Notes: a model not told the origin generated them from the letters alone. 64,000 nt of DNA from Cordilura impudica (GCA_963682025.1 OY821517.1:51098662-51162661); one strand, 5' to 3'. Shown: positions 33,313 to 46,076, numbered from the stretch's first letter. A program made the numbers and translations.

Positions 33313-34874
33313 TATCACAATTTTGGCCAAACATGTATTTTTTCTCATTCATGTAAATTTCTACCTATTGTTCTTAGCAAAATTTGTCCCAAATAGTTTA
33401 GATAGCTATTTCTTCAGTCTTTCGGGAAAAAAATTTAAAAAAAATTTTAGACTTATCTTTGCAAAATCAAAAATTATTTTGACTTTTTTTCAAAAAAAGG
33501 AATTTTTTTTTGCTCAAAAGAAAGCTTAGGTTTTTCCTTTAACAGCTTTTTAGATGCTTAGTGCGATGTGATTGGGATATCTATCAAAAAATATTTTGTA
33601 ACTCAAGACAACGGTTTTTCAATTTTTAGCATATGTACTAGTTTCAATATTTTCCTATTAGTGTGTAGGTGGGTCTAGTAATACATATGATGAAAAACTA
33701 GACAAATTAGCCTTTCCGGCGGTATGTAATATATCTAACTAAAATTTCATACCCTCAATACTGTAATGCCCACAATATGTTGACCTCAGGAAAAAATCAC
33801 TTTTTTTTTACAGAAATGCTGAAAAAATATTATTTTTTATTTATTTGTAATAATAATTTAATTAGTTTATAATAAAAAAAATACTAATTATAATAAAAAT
33901 AAATAATTTAATAAAATTTAATCTTAATCACATTAGATCCATTTATAATATAACTATTTTTAAATTAATTTATTGTAGCTGATGAAGTATTTAAGTTTCC
34001 AGTTTATTTATCGCCTTTATTTGCTGCTTTTTGCCAATCTTTTCTTGGCGTTACTAGGTTCAGCTGTTGATTAACGGAAGCGCCAGAAGATTTACACGAT
34101 TACTGCGATTGCCTTAAATTGACTATGTGTCCCAATGCAATAACTACTTGTCACTTAGGTGAATGTTCCAATTGCCCGAAACCACATGCATCAAAGAAAA
34201 TTTAATCAACTCTTTTGATCGAGAATCAAATTTGAATCTTGGATTCAGACTGACAGATGCACATTGAAAACAATAATTTTAAATATGAATGATTTTGTAG
34301 ACGAAATGTGTACAGGATTGCTAAACGTGAGAACCCATGACTTTAAGTCAACGAACAATGGTCATTCTTCAAGGATTTGAAGAAACATTTGAAGTCTGGT
34401 GAATTCGCTATTACATATGGTTTCGCTGAAAACTATAAATATTTTCTTTAGGATGCCATACAAGCTTTCCACTTCAATAACGACCAAGCAACTAAATTCA
34501 CAGTAGTTATTTACTACATGAAAGATGAAAAAGTGGAACACAAAAGTATTGCAATGATATCCGACGATTTAAAACATGATATCGTTGTAGTTTATGAGTA
34601 CCAGAAGATAATACTAAAATATCTAAAATCCAAAAAAGATTTTGGAATGCCAGCTCAGTGGAACTTTCATCCTACTTCTCATGGTAAAGGAGCATGTGAT
34701 GATATTGGAGCAAATCTTAGAAGAAATACAGCGAAGTATAGCCTGAAGTACTCTCATCAAGATCGCATCTTAGATGCGATTGCTTTATTTCATTGGGCAA
34801 AGAATTATTGTAAAGAATCTAAAATAAGCTGTATAGCTTGGTGTCCTATGTTACCACAATTCCAAAAGGATTAA
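33313..34874 (+). mobile_element. Element B family, internally inverted copy (C)
   Basis: 33313-33740 matches the inverted arm of element B (50990-51430), and 33740-34070 matches B's 3' untranslated flank in the same orientation. The coding part that follows (34075-34874) is in the opposite orientation to that in B. The interior is thus inverted relative to its flank. No right arm follows; instead an arm of a D-type element begins at about 34895. The outer 140 bp of the left arm are also missing. Confidence 0.72.
34075..34874 (+). pseudogene. Transposase-like protein fragment, element B family
   Basis: This is a decayed plus-strand gene. Early frames show DLHDY-like and CPNAITTCHL-like residues corresponding to B's Cys-rich segment. 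After several stops it reads the acidic core (34518-34874): EHKSIAMISDDLKHDIVVVY, then FGMPAQWNFHPTSHGKGACD and ANLRRNTAKYSLKYSH. Compared with B it keeps the SHGKGACD segment but lacks the VSDGARQHFKN segment; B shows the opposite. The family is one I know only as uncharacterised transposon proteins of arthropods. A role as a DDE-type transposase is inference. Confidence 0.65.
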
Positions 34875-34894
34875 TAGGGTCATATTATTTTTTT

Positions 34895-35680
34895 CCGAAA
34901 CCCTATCCTATTAAGAAAAAACATAACATTTAAAAGTAGAAAAGTGGTGAAGTTTTGATACGAAGTATTTAGAAAGGGGACATTTACAGAATATTTTACA
35001 AAAATCCCATTTCTTCGAAGTCCACTAAAATTAAATCCTTGTCAGAAACTTAAAACTTCACACAGTTAATCTGTAATATATATTTGACTAAATCTTAGAA
35101 TGCCAGATCCATTTTTTAAATATTGTTTAAGAAAATTTTTTAAAACTTGAAAAAGAAGTTTTAAAATTTTTATCAAAAAGATCTCCCATTTACGATCTCA
35201 ATGCGCAATGGGTTAACAACGTGATAATAAAACAAAACTTCATATCTAAGTACATATAGGTATAGAGACCAAAAAAAAATTATGGCTTTAATCAATTTGT
35301 TAAAGTTGAAAAAATGTACGGCACATTTCCTGACCTAGAGTTTCCTGGAACAAAAATTGTCTGGTGCATTTGCTATTTCTTGCCAATTTTTTTAACTTTT
35401 ATAGCTTTTTGTGAAGATAATTTAAAACTGATCCCGAATTATATAAAAATTTATCAGAAGAATTAATATTTAGAACGAAATTTTCGTAAAATCTAAAGAA
35501 AGTCATATTTTCCCATATAAACACACTGGAAATATTAAATTGCGTTGAGCCACCTCTAGATGTTTTTTGATTGGCCTAAAACTTTGTATATCTCATTTTT
35601 TTTGTAACTCGGATATTTCTCGGGGGTGCGACTTTCCGATTCAATGTGCCCTTTACTTTTTTTAATTCTCTTGATAACTG
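34895..35680. repeat. Single arm of a D-type long inverted-repeat element
   Basis: This follows the right arm of element D (48290-48960) closely, for example GAGATCTCAATGCGCAATGGGTTAACAACGTG-like text, then GGTATAGAGACCAAAAAAAA and TTATGGCTTTAATCAATTTG, and GAGCCACCTCTAGATG near the outer end. The partner arm is not found nearby. No coding capacity is seen. Confidence 0.75.
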
Positions 35681-35930
35681 AAATATTCTGAAAAATTTTC
35701 AATAATTTTAGATGGTTAAAAACTGCCTCTAGCTTGTTGAAGCTTGCGCATCCGCGTAAACTCACAAAAAGCATTCGAAAAGTCGTTACTTTATATACTT
35801 TTATATGTGGGAAATAACTCAAATGTCTGAATATTTTTTAAAGGTTAGGAAAGTTCGTTAAGGGGAGGAGGATTAAACAATAAAAAAAATGCTGTAAACC
35901 TTATTTAATTAATTTACTCATCGCCTTATA
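35681..35930. other. Spacer, nothing recognised
   Basis: AT-rich; it may still contain the mutated outer end of the D-type arm. No gene. Confidence 0.4.
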
Positions 35931-36461
35931 TTGATCCCTGTTGGTAACTTTATAGAAGAGCAACTTATATGCTCTCTACAGCAAGAAAAATATTCGATAA
36001 TAGAGAAGAAGCAGAAGCAGCATCCGATGGGCAAGGATAAATGCCCGATCAACCGAAGCAAATTAAGACCAACAAATTCACCGGAAGGTTCATTAGAGGT
36101 TCATTTCGATGGAAAACTGCTAGACAGAATTGAAATTTTAGTAACAGCAGCCAATTTAGAAAAGCTTCTTGCCATACCTAAAGTTGAAAATGGCACTGAC
36201 GAAAAAGTTGCTGAAGTTGTGAAAAATACTAGTACTGAGTAGAATCTTCAAAACAAATTATGCGGAATGTCTTTCGATACCAATGCTGCCAACACAGGGA
36301 CATTTACGTGGTGCTTTCGTTCTTTTGAAACAAAACTAAACCAACAGTTTTTGTGCTCCAGCTAATGACCAGAGTTTTATCAAAGATATAAAAATGTACA
36401 ACGAAGCGTCAAATTTGCTTTTGAAAAAGGAACTGCAGCAATATATGGGCATTTGTGGTAC
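35931..36461 (+). pseudogene. Transposase-like protein (family with SFDTNAANTG motif), 5' part
   Basis: Open from 35931 (first ATG in frame is not certain). It contains LEVHFDGKLLDRIEILVTAA, a stop at 36239-36241 replacing one codon, then CGMSFDTNAANTGTF and EKGTAAIYGHLWYL. This corresponds to a widespread arthropod transposon protein whose usual blocks are LHWDGKLL, CFDTTASNTG and HLWYLSEEL. I cannot assign the superfamily with certainty. The gene is interrupted exactly after HLWYL by an LTR-like insert (36466-39198) and resumes as IEELVVLGLFSD at 39199. A frameshift or stop also lies near 36365. Confidence 0.65.
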
Positions 36462-36465
36462 CTCA

Positions 36466-39198
36466 TGTTACGAGCCCCAAAGAGCACCAAGATGAATCGG
36501 GCCGACTAGCTCATATGCGGTTTCATCAGACGGGTGTGAATCCATCCCATCACCTTGGCCTCAGGGACCTGACAAATTATACAAACATCACTAAACAAAA
36601 TTTATTAACGAACTCACCACCACATCCAGCGTAGGAGGCAGGTCTTACACCCCAGTTGCCCATCCCAACCGTGATCTCCGTCTCTCCTTCTCTCATCAAT
36701 GAAGATACCTAAAACTACCCTTCACCACTTTCACCTTATATCAATATCCCCCTCCTAAATAAATTTACTCAGACATTTTCTTTATATTTACACTTATCTC
36801 AATACATAATCTTTATTTTTATTTAACAATAAAATTTTTATCAAATTATTAAACTTCTCTCTTTTTAATTTAAGTTTACTGTATATGCTTGACAATAAAA
36901 TATGTGATTTATAAATTCGATAATATTAAACAACACTAGCAAAAATCTGACGGTTATATAATGAACAAATCAAAAAAGAAAAATACATTTTTTATTTTTT
37001 TAACATACAAGACCTATAGAAACAATATCTAAAACTAAACTATAGTACTTTTCAACTCAAGTGCCACTCATATAAATATTACTCTTCGGTTTAAAATTCT
37101 TTATCTATCTCCTTTTTTTTTTTTTTTTAGCTACCGGTTAATATATATATTTTTTTTTTTTATTTCCTATATAGATATCACATTCGGTCTGCAAAGGTCT
37201 ACACTTACTCTAACGAAAACCCTATCTTGAAGGAGCTCCCTAAAGCTGGTTGTTTCGCAGATAAGCTTTTATACTTTTGCCGTTTTTTCTTTTTTTTTAT
37301 ATTTATATACCAATAAAAATTGACTATGTGTGATCTATATATAATGGTTTTTCATATATATGGACATTCACCGGATATAGTTTTTTCTTCTTTTATATAT
37401 ATAGCACTTCGGTTGGTACCGCACTACTTATAACTAAACTTAAATAACATGCACTAAATATACTTAATTTTACAATATTTGATTTCCTCTTTCTATATAT
37501 TTTTTTTTTTAAACAATTTCCTTTTCAGTTTCTGGGTTTATTTTCTTAAAGGTTAAAAATTTATTCTTTTTGTTTTACAACGGTTTGCCGGATATTTTAA
37601 TTAACTTTTTCTATTCTTGGCAAGTATTACTGTATTGCTTTCAACATTAAAATTTTCTCATTAACGCCTTTTTTTTTTTTTTAATACTTTCCACGCCACC
37701 TTATTGGTTTAATTATGGTTCTTTTGGTTACTTTAAATCTTCACAGGCTACACTTGTAAAACTTAGGCTAAGGTTACCTGTTTTCCGGGATACTTTTATT
37801 TTAATTTATTTTTGGCAGTTATAGGATATCTTGCTGGGATACCGGTCTCCACTTTCCCTCTCAACCATCTGGTCCTGTTCCAGTTGGAAGCCAATACCCC
37901 ACTATTAAATAATGTAAATATTCAACACTATCCTTAATACATAATACCCCACAGATTCAAACTTACGTTTTCTTTTATTTCCTCTCACTATATTTATACA
38001 GGGAACCTATAATAGCCTTTGCTGTCGCCGGTAGCCTTTCCTCACTCCTGCAACGACCTTCAAGGAGACTTTATTTTAACCATCCTTTAAATTTCACCTT
38101 ATTTTAAATATTACTCACTTTGGTACGTTTTTTTTTTATCTTGTTTTATTACGTATTGTTTTCACTTTAATTGGTATTTCTATATATATTCTTTTTTTAT
38201 TTTTCACCCCGCACAGGACTTCAATTTTTTTATTTTATTTTAAACACAAATTTTCTGTAGTTCCGCCTTAGTTCTTTTTAATACTTTGCTGATCGGCGCC
38301 TTAATTAGCAATGCCTTTCAAAAGATGGCTAAGTTTAGCTTTACCCCACAAACTAGTTTGACTTTCCAATATTTTCTCTAAACTCGTTTGACAACTTTCT
38401 CTTACTCTGTCTAATTTCTACGGTTATCCTTTTTCCTTTTCGAATAATCTAGATTGTTCTATACTTTCCCTCCTTTTTCCTTTTTTTTTCCGGTCACAGA
38501 CACTAACCATATTATCTATTTTCAATATAGAACGCAAAAATCAAAACGAATCGTAATTTCATTCATAACCGTCTTTTCGTTTTCTTTTAGTGTACTACAC
38601 CGTCTGGCAACGCTATTTACACAGAATCCACAAGCCGATGTGACACCTGTGTGTTAAAGTTTATCTGTGGCTTTTGTATCAAACAAGGAAAATTAAGTGA
38701 AACGTGAAAACAAACAAAAGAAACTTACCAAGCTAAAACAAAAATATCAGTGAACCAAAATATTCTTGAAACAACATAAACGGATTAACCAAAAAAAAAC
38801 ATATGCCAAACAAAAAAAAACAATAGTTACAAAATAAATAAAGGAACCTACACATTGCTCCACGCGGCGGCGATCAAACTAAAAGGTAAGCAACAAAACT
38901 ATTATTTTCCAATTGTACATTTCTGCGTACAATATAATATTCTCATATTTATATTTATAGCAGATGTCTCTACAAAAGACTGCCGGTGTACCATATAAAA
39001 ATGTGGAAATTAAAAATAGTCCATAACGTTTACGCTATCGAGGTATTAGTTTCTCTTAAACATAAAGACCCGGAGGCTATCTATCCAAAAAAAACCCCCC
39101 GGAAAGTTTCCTTTCCTCCGATTTAGATCTACGCAATACTAAAGTTAATTTTTTTTCTTGCAGGGCGACAGACACCATCACCCAGACCCACCGCAACA
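36466..39198. mobile_element. LTR-like insertion, 2.73 kb, TG...CA with 4-bp target duplication
   Basis: The insert starts TGTTACGAGCC and ends CCGCAACA. It is flanked by CTCA on both sides (36462-36465 and 39199-39202). TG...CA ends with a 4-bp duplication are typical of gypsy-class LTRs, and LTRs of 2 kb are known in flies (Ulysses). No second copy of the ends lies inside and no gag or pol is visible, so a solo LTR is the simplest reading. The interior is T/C-rich. A good splice donor (AAAAG|GTAAG at 38885/38886) and a pyrimidine tract with acceptor (CTTGCAG at 39163) suggest a leader intron. Confidence 0.6.
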
Positions 39199-39640
39199 CT
39201 CATTGAAGAGTTGGTTGTACTCGGACTATTTTCAGACATAGTGCATTTTGAAATCGATCGGAAAATGGTAAAAACAATTTAAGGCGTCCTCTCAAGAAGA
39301 AACAAAAAGATCAACGTAGCATGCGAAAAATTATATAAGCGACAATGGTTTAGAAGATTTTGTCGGTCCAGCGTCCTATAAACTGGATTCTTCCTATTTG
39401 GACGTAAATGTAGATGAATGGAATGAAAATCTTTCATTTCAAATCGCAAAAAAATCAGCGAGAATTCTTAAGGTCCTGAATGATAGTGCTGAGAGAGAAA
39501 TTCATTTAGCTACAAACTTAAATTCATCACTAACAAAACAAGAGGATCAGTAGCAGTATCACTTCTAAGTAGTTTATACGCATCGCAAAATTTTTCTAAA
39601 ACCAAAGAAAAGTGTTCCATTTAAGAAACCAGTTAAAAAA
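39199..39640 (+). pseudogene. Transposase-like protein, 3' part after the LTR-like insert
   Basis: This continues the gene of 35931-36461. It reads IEELVVLGLFSDIVHFEIDR, a stop at about 39280, then SRRNKKINVACEKLYKRQW. After a one-base shift near 39348 it gives EDFVGPASYKLDSSYLDVNV and AKKSARILKVLNDSAERE. A stop at 39551-39553 precedes a short basic end (KKSVPFKKPVKKK). The block LKVLNDSAERE is the well-preserved C-terminal signature of this family (usually KVVNDTAER). It is clearly dead: at least two stops and one frameshift. Confidence 0.68.
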
Positions 39641-39655
39641 AAATAATATAAAATA

Positions 39656-40414
39656 ACAAGTAAAAAAATTATAGTCGGTCTAGACCGACTATACGATACC
39701 CTATACCATGCGTTTTGAAACCCTATCTCTTAGGCCCAACTAACTGGACATTGAAAATAAGCAAAAACCAAATTTGAGTGGGATTTTTATTAATTTTTTT
39801 GGCTGCAGATATGAAAAAGTTCATATCGGATGCTATATCTATAAAGGGACTAGGTCCAAAAATGGACCGATCCTGATCATGTTTGGTAAAGTCTCTTGTA
39901 TTTTGCAAAAATATCTACGAACAAAATTTGAGAAGAATCAGTGCAATATATTTGTTTTTTAATAGATTTAAGTGAAGATCGGGAAAGCAGCTCTATATGG
40001 GGTCAAAGGGATCATTTTTGGACTACTCATTAGTGGATGTAATTTGAGTAAGATCTATATGACAATTTGGATCTTATGGCAATTTATGTCGATTTCATAT
40101 GGGTAATTTGTATGGGGGCTAGGTCTGAACATGGACCGATTCTCACCAATTTCAATAGCGTTCATCCCATGGCCGATAAAAGCTTATATACCAAATTTCA
40201 TCAAAATATATTCATATTTGCGACCTGCAGTTTGATTACAAGCTTTACATGGACACACAGACGGACGGACGGACGGACATTGTTAAATCAGCTCAGAAAG
40301 TGATTCTGATTCGATCGGTATAATTAAAGATGGGTCTAGGTCAAATATTTTTGGTTGTTACAAACAGCAGCACAAAGTCATTATACCCAAACCACATAGT
40401 GGTATAGGGTATAA
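39656..40414 (+). mobile_element. mini-me-like repeat, copy 4
   Basis: It begins ACAAGTAAAAAAATTATAG with the AGTCGGTCTAGACCGACT palindrome. It has a short (GGAC)n array (40261-40279) and ends ACCACATAGTGGTATAGGGT. Compared with copy 1, about 25 bp are missing near 40045. Confidence 0.87.
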
Positions 40415-40424
40415 AAACTAAAAT

Positions 40425-40873
40425 AACCTAAAATTAATCTTTGGTCACAACAAGTCTATGGATCAAGTTTCATATCGATCGGATGAGGAGAAGTGAGGTT
40501 TTAATCTCTTCGTGACTGTGCGTGGCTATGCTTGACTGTGTGTGACTATCTTAGAATTAATCTTTGGCCACAACAAGTCTATGGACAATGTTTCAAATCG
40601 ATCGGATGAAGGGAAGTGAGGTTTTAATCTCTCCGTGAAAGTGTGACTATTTGTGACTGTGCTTGATTATGCCGAAGTAAATCTTTCTTAACAGCAAATA
40701 TATCGACCAAGTTTCAGGTTGATTAGATGAGGGGAAATCCGTTTTAAATCTCTCCGTGACTGTGCGTGACCATGTGTGACTATGCGGGACTAAGTCAAAG
40801 TTAATCTTTTTTCACAGCAAGTGTATGGACAAAGTTTCAGATCGATCGGATGAGGGGAAATGACATTTAGATC
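40425..40873 (+). repeat. 122-bp tandem-repeat element, copy F2, left part
   Basis: Four units of about 122 bp are the inverse of those at 7885-8415. They carry GTCTATGGACAA, TTTCAGATCGATCGGATGAG, GAGGTTTTAATCTCTCCGTG and short TGACTGTGCG repeats. The last unit breaks at TTTAGATC (40873), where a non-LTR element is inserted. It resumes at 43392 with TCCGTGACTGTGC. Confidence 0.8.
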
Positions 40874-43269
40874 AATTAATAATATCATGGACATTTTTAA
40901 TTGATTCTTTTTACTACACTCCTACGGTGTCAAATGAAGATAACGATAATTTCATAAATAATTTATCGGACTTGTGTCTTTTTCAAATTAATGGTGTTCA
41001 TAATGATCATGAAAGGATTTTAGACTTAATGAGCCAATAAACTACTCTTTATCTCGCGCAGATCCTGTTACTTTACCAGAAGATCGTTACCATCCTACCA
41101 TTGAAATATAATTGAATTTGCTATTTGTTTCAAAGTGTAAATCAAATAACTTAAAAGTTTTTTGTTTCAAAAGAGCAAATTACAACGATTTAAATTATTA
41201 CTTCAGTAATACTGATTGGCTCCAATTATTATCTATTACATCTGGTTCTCCCACATCAATCGATACAGCGATCAAGTTATTCTACGAAACTGTTCTATTT
41301 TATATGAATGAATGCATCCCGAAGTTTACTGTTTTCAACCATTCTGGCCCTCCTTGGAGCACAAAACAATTGTCGAGTCTTAAAAACTTAAAAAATAAAC
41401 GACACAAAAAATATAAAGTGTCTGGTCTTTTATCTGATTATACGAAATATTCAGTTACACGTGCAGAGTATAATATTCTAAATACAAAACTTTATAAGAA
41501 TTACATGGAAACTATGAAAATAAATTTGAAGAGAGATCCAAAATCATTTTATAAATTTGTAAACTCTAAAAGGAAATCTACTGGATATCCAACTGAAATG
41601 AAGTATCTTATTCGTGAATCCCGTGATGATGTAGTTATTAGCGATATGTTTGCTGATTTTTTTAGCACAACTTACTCTGATGTTCAATATGACATTTCAA
41701 ACATATATCCATTTCCAGTTATGGAACATCAATCAATTTCATTTCCTTTTATAAAGACTTCGGATATCAAAAATAACTTAAAAACATTCAAGAATTCAAC
41801 TAACGGAGCACCTGACGGTATTCCTAGCTGCATTTTAATCAACTGCACCCAAACTTTGGCTGTTCCATTATGCATTTTATTTAATTCATCCATTAAACAT
41901 GGACATTTTCCTACATTATGGAAAGATTCATATATTATTCCTTTATTTAAATCTGGAAACAAATCGAATGTAGCTAACCATAGAGGAATAGCTAAGCTTT
42001 GTGCTATTCCCAAACTATTTGAAAAATGTTTAACGGATAATCTCTGTCATCAGGTTTCTTCTATAATATCACACTCACAACATTTTTTTCGTAAGGGGTG
42101 CTCTATTTTAACTAATATTTTACAACTTACAACTTTGGTAAATCGGGGTTTCGTCAATGGGCTACATACCGACGTTATTTTTACTGACTTCAGTAAAGCT
42201 TTCGATAAAGTAAATCATGATCTTTTGCTCAAAAAATTATATTTGATGGGCTTTACAGCAAACAGCATAAGCTGGATAAAATCTTACTTGATCAACAGAA
42301 ATCAACGTGTTTATTTTAATACTACTTCAAAGAATATTATAGTTAAATCTGGTGTGCCTCAAGGAAGTCATCTTGGACCAATTTTATTTACTCTTTTTAT
42401 AAATGATCAACTAAGTATAACAAAAGCCTCAAATGTTCTTATGTATGCTGATGATGTCAAGATTTTCTTAAGCTATAAGAATTATTGTGAACAAATTCAC
42501 CTACAACAAGATCTAAATAATTTTTATAGATGGTGCCACATAAATTTAATGGAATTAAATTTAAAAAAATGCAAACACATGCACTTTACTAGAAAATTAG
42601 GTGAATTTGGTTGTTACAAATTTGGAGATTACCAGTTGGAGCAAGTAAATAAAATCCTGGATCTGGGTGTTCTTTTAGATGCCAAATTAGAGTTTGTTCA
42701 ACACATTTAGATGACAATTATTAAAGCACGTTGTGTACTGGCCTTCATTAAAAGATGGGCAAAGGAATTCAATGACCCTACAGTTACCAAACAACTATAC
42801 ATCTCCGTAGTAAGACCAATTTTAGAATTCGGGTCTGTTATTTGGGATCCACTATCTAATATTCGCAGTGCCAAAATTGAATCGGTCCAGAAGCAATTTC
42901 TCCTTTTCTGCTTAAGACGTTCTTATCCAAGTTTTGTCAATCTGCCATCATATACAATTAGACTTTCTTAAATTAAACTGCCGTCTTTAAAAAGCCAAAG
43001 AACAATGCTTAATGTTATGTTTTTATTTAACTTAATTCGAGGCGATATATGCTCAAAACTTTCTTATGGACAACATCTCCATGAACGTTCCGGCACCGTC
43101 AACACGTTTTTACACTCCACTGTTTATCCCAATCTGTCGTCAAAAGTTTGCCGATGCTGATCCATTTAGAAGAATTTGCCATGATTTCAATGATCTATAC
43201 AATTTAATTGATTTTTCTTTAAATGATGATATTATTAAACGCAATATTATATTATTTTTAAATACATAA
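40874..43269 (+). pseudogene. Non-LTR element K ORF2: endonuclease end, reverse transcriptase, C-terminus
   Basis: The first 240 bases give the end of an apurinic-type endonuclease, with a stop near 41038 and another at 41109. A long open frame, 41112-42710 (532 codons), holds the linker (KNLKNKRHKKYK; RDPKSFYKFVNSKRKSTG) and the polymerase: NGAPDGIPSCILINC, HRGIAKLCAIPKLFEKCL, VIFTDFSKAFDKVNHDLLLK with the first catalytic Asp, KSGVPQGSHLGPILFTLFIN, and VLMYADDVKIFLSY with the YADD box. A stop at 42708-42710 interrupts the thumb, which continues in frame (42711-42971: QLYISVVRPILEFGSVIWDP). After another stop and a frameshift it ends with DFNDLYNLIDFSLNDDIIKR at 43269. All catalytic residues are present. 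It is the best-preserved reverse transcriptase here. Jockey-superfamily-like; clade not resolved. Confidence 0.9.
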
Positions 43270-43391
43270 TCTCAAATTTTTGATTTAAGGATTTGTATAT
43301 TATGTTATTATATTTTTTTTTCTCTCTGTATTATACAGTCTGTAAGTTTTTACCATAGACTTAATAAATAAAAAAAAAAAATAAAAAAAAA
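40874..43391 (+). mobile_element. 5'-truncated non-LTR retrotransposon K inserted in F2
   Basis: The element begins within the endonuclease coding region and ends in an A-rich tail (43367-43391). It sits between two halves of a 122-bp repeat unit. No clear target duplication is seen (only TC/ATC in common), so a small deletion at integration is possible. Confidence 0.82.
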
Positions 43392-43515
43392 AATCCGTGA
43401 CTGTGCATGACTATGCGTGACTACCCCAAAATTAATCTGTAGTCACAACAAGATTATGAGCCAAGTTTCAGATCAATTGGATAAGGAGAAATCGGCTGCC
43501 CCACGACAGACAGAC
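43392..43515 (+). repeat. 122-bp tandem-repeat element, copy F2, right part
   Basis: The unit resumes (TCCGTGACTGTGCATGACTA) and ends with ACAGACAGACAGACAC, the inverse of the GTCT run that starts copy F1. Confidence 0.78.
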
Positions 43516-46076
43516 AGACACAGAGTATGCATTAAAAGAAAGAATTTAAAAATTTGAAAAATATAAGCCCGCTAGATTTATGATGATGAGGCGGAATTTC
43601 AATGGCTTATGGGCAGGTCTAAATATTATTTTTCTTGCTTGAGTTTTTTAGTAGATTAAGTCATCAAAAGTATCAACAAATTTAGTGTACTTTAATATTT
43701 TCCGCTTTTATATTTTTGGACGACACTAATGTACACGAATACCAAAACACACTTTATTCTTTCCTCGTCCACTTAAAAAGAAAAACTAAAATTAATAAAT
43801 ATTTAAATTTCTACAATATTTCTTTAAAGAACAATTAGTTATTACAAAAAAGAAAAACATCTTTAAATTGCAACCATTTGGAAATCGAAACTTAGCAAAG
43901 TGATATTTTCTCCGTTTATTTCTGAGTCGATTTCCATCCGTCATATCTATAAAATATTTAATTTTTCTTTAACCTTTTTAGTACGAGAAAAATATAAGCA
44001 TCTGCAAAGATTTGAATTTAGGGAGTCCGAAATTTTCTAATCGCGTCAAAATTAGAATTAAAAAAAAAGTGAAGATAACCATTGTTGAAAATTGTAAAAT
44101 TTGGTGGCCTCGAAAAATTTATTTTTTCAAATTTAATATCAAAATTTAACTTTTGTCTGTGGCAATCCTACCAAGATAGGATTCAGAAAAGTTTCCATGA
44201 TTCTTAAATGACGATATTCCCACTGCAAATGTTCACTGAACGTTGCTTACCCTATTAATTTTATTTATTAGATTCTTACATGTAATTTTGTTTTGTATAA
44301 TTCAAATCCAAATCATGTGCGTGTTTTATCGAAATTTTGTGGTTTTGTTTTAAACTTTTATGCCTCTGTGGCATTGTCATTTCGAATTATCAACAACAAC
44401 ACAAGCACATACTCGTACTTTCGTTAATGTTTATTTTTAAATGGGAATTGTATGTTTTCATAAAATGTTTAAAACAAATAATAATTATTTTGTCAAAAAT
44501 TATTATTAATTTTCTTTGGTTAATGTACTCGTACTCGCATAAATAAACGTAAGTGTAGTGTGTTTGTATTTGTACAGATATTTAAGGGTACGGTAAGTGA
44601 TGTGTGTTGTTTTTTGGTTTTAAGTATGTTTGTTACCTTTCAGTATTAGTTCAGATTACGGCACAATGTTAACGAAAGTCTTTTGTGGATTGTCAGAATT
44701 AAATAATATTTATTTATATTTGTAACCCAGCAAAAAAAAATATTTAACTCTTAGCGAATGACTTTATCATTGCCAGCGAATTAAACACTTTTTTGAATTG
44801 ATTTGAAGCAGGTTTTCAAATTAAAGTTATTCTTAATGATGAAAAAAAAAAATACAATTTTAATTGTAGGCAGGAAAGTTGACTTAAAAAATTGGATTAT
44901 CATCCTTTGCTGGGAAACTTTTGTTTACGTAACAGTATATGTATACATACGTAATATTTTACATTAGTTGTTATACTGTGGTTCCAGGATTTTTGTTAAT
45001 TTGAAAAAAAAAAACCTTTCAATGGCTCTTTCCAAGCATTTTAGCTTACAAGAGTATTGTTGTCATTATTCGCATGAGCAACGTTGAATGAATTTTTGAC
45101 GTTTACTTTTTCACTTTATAAAAAATGAACGGATATAACTATTTAACCAGAAACACTTCACATTTATCAATGCGCCTTAAATTTGTTAAATTTGAAGTAT
45201 AGCATCAACTTTATGGTAACACCGCCCGACAGCACATATTATTCGGTTGGATACGTTTGAAACTCTAGAGCAAATGGAAAAATGCTGCGTTTAAAATTTT
45301 TCGCTTAAAAGGAGTTCAAAGTTTTAAGGGATTACATTTTTAAAAATAAAATAAAAATTAACTGGCAAAGAAAATCTTGGCATTTTTATGGATTATTTTA
45401 CTTTATGATATCAGCACAAAAATATTTCAACATTTTACTTCTACACCCTCTGCATTCAGTATCCTTTGAAATTTCGAAAAATTTCCTTTGAGAAGAACAT
45501 AATGTGGACTTAATGCCGCATAACATAAAAAACTACATCCTTAGGGATTTGCTAGTTAAGTGTTTATAAAAATTTTAAGTATTAAAACAAACTTGAAAAC
45601 ATCGCCCATAAATATTGATTGAGAATTTAAAAACCTCATAATAATCTTTAACCGTGTTACTCCTCAGGTACAACTAAGATAATGCACACAACTTTGTAGA
45701 AGTTGTGATCATTTGAAGTGTGAAATTGACAATCACAATGTTAGTTTTAATTTTCGAGACTTTATTTATAATTATTTTTTTTTAAATTTCAAATTAAAAA
45801 TAATGACAACCGGAGGACTCATGTCAAAAAACCGATATTCGAAAATTATGATTTGACTTCTGGAAGAACCACAAATAATTGCAAATGTTTAAGGCAAACT
45901 TTTTTCTCATACAATTGTAAAAATTTTCCTCTTAAATAAAATATTTCTTATCTATTCATCTATTCAAATATTACGTTTTTGAGTGCCCAAATAATTGCAC
46001 TATACTTATAAGTCCCATCCAGTCTCCCTCTATGTACATATTTTGTTGTTTAGTTAGTTCTGTATGAAGTACATAT
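43516..46076. other. AT-rich intergenic DNA
   Basis: No gene, RNA or repeat boundary is recognised in 2.5 kb. The small ORF at 44337-44546 has no supporting features. This is the longest stretch in the window without an identified element. Confidence 0.45.

Noticed and set aside
38454..38657. Plus-strand 67-codon ORF inside the LTR-like insert
   Set aside because: T/C-rich composition, no retroviral or other domain.
41729..42013. Minus-strand 94-codon ORF
   Set aside because: It is the antisense shadow of the reverse transcriptase frame of element K.
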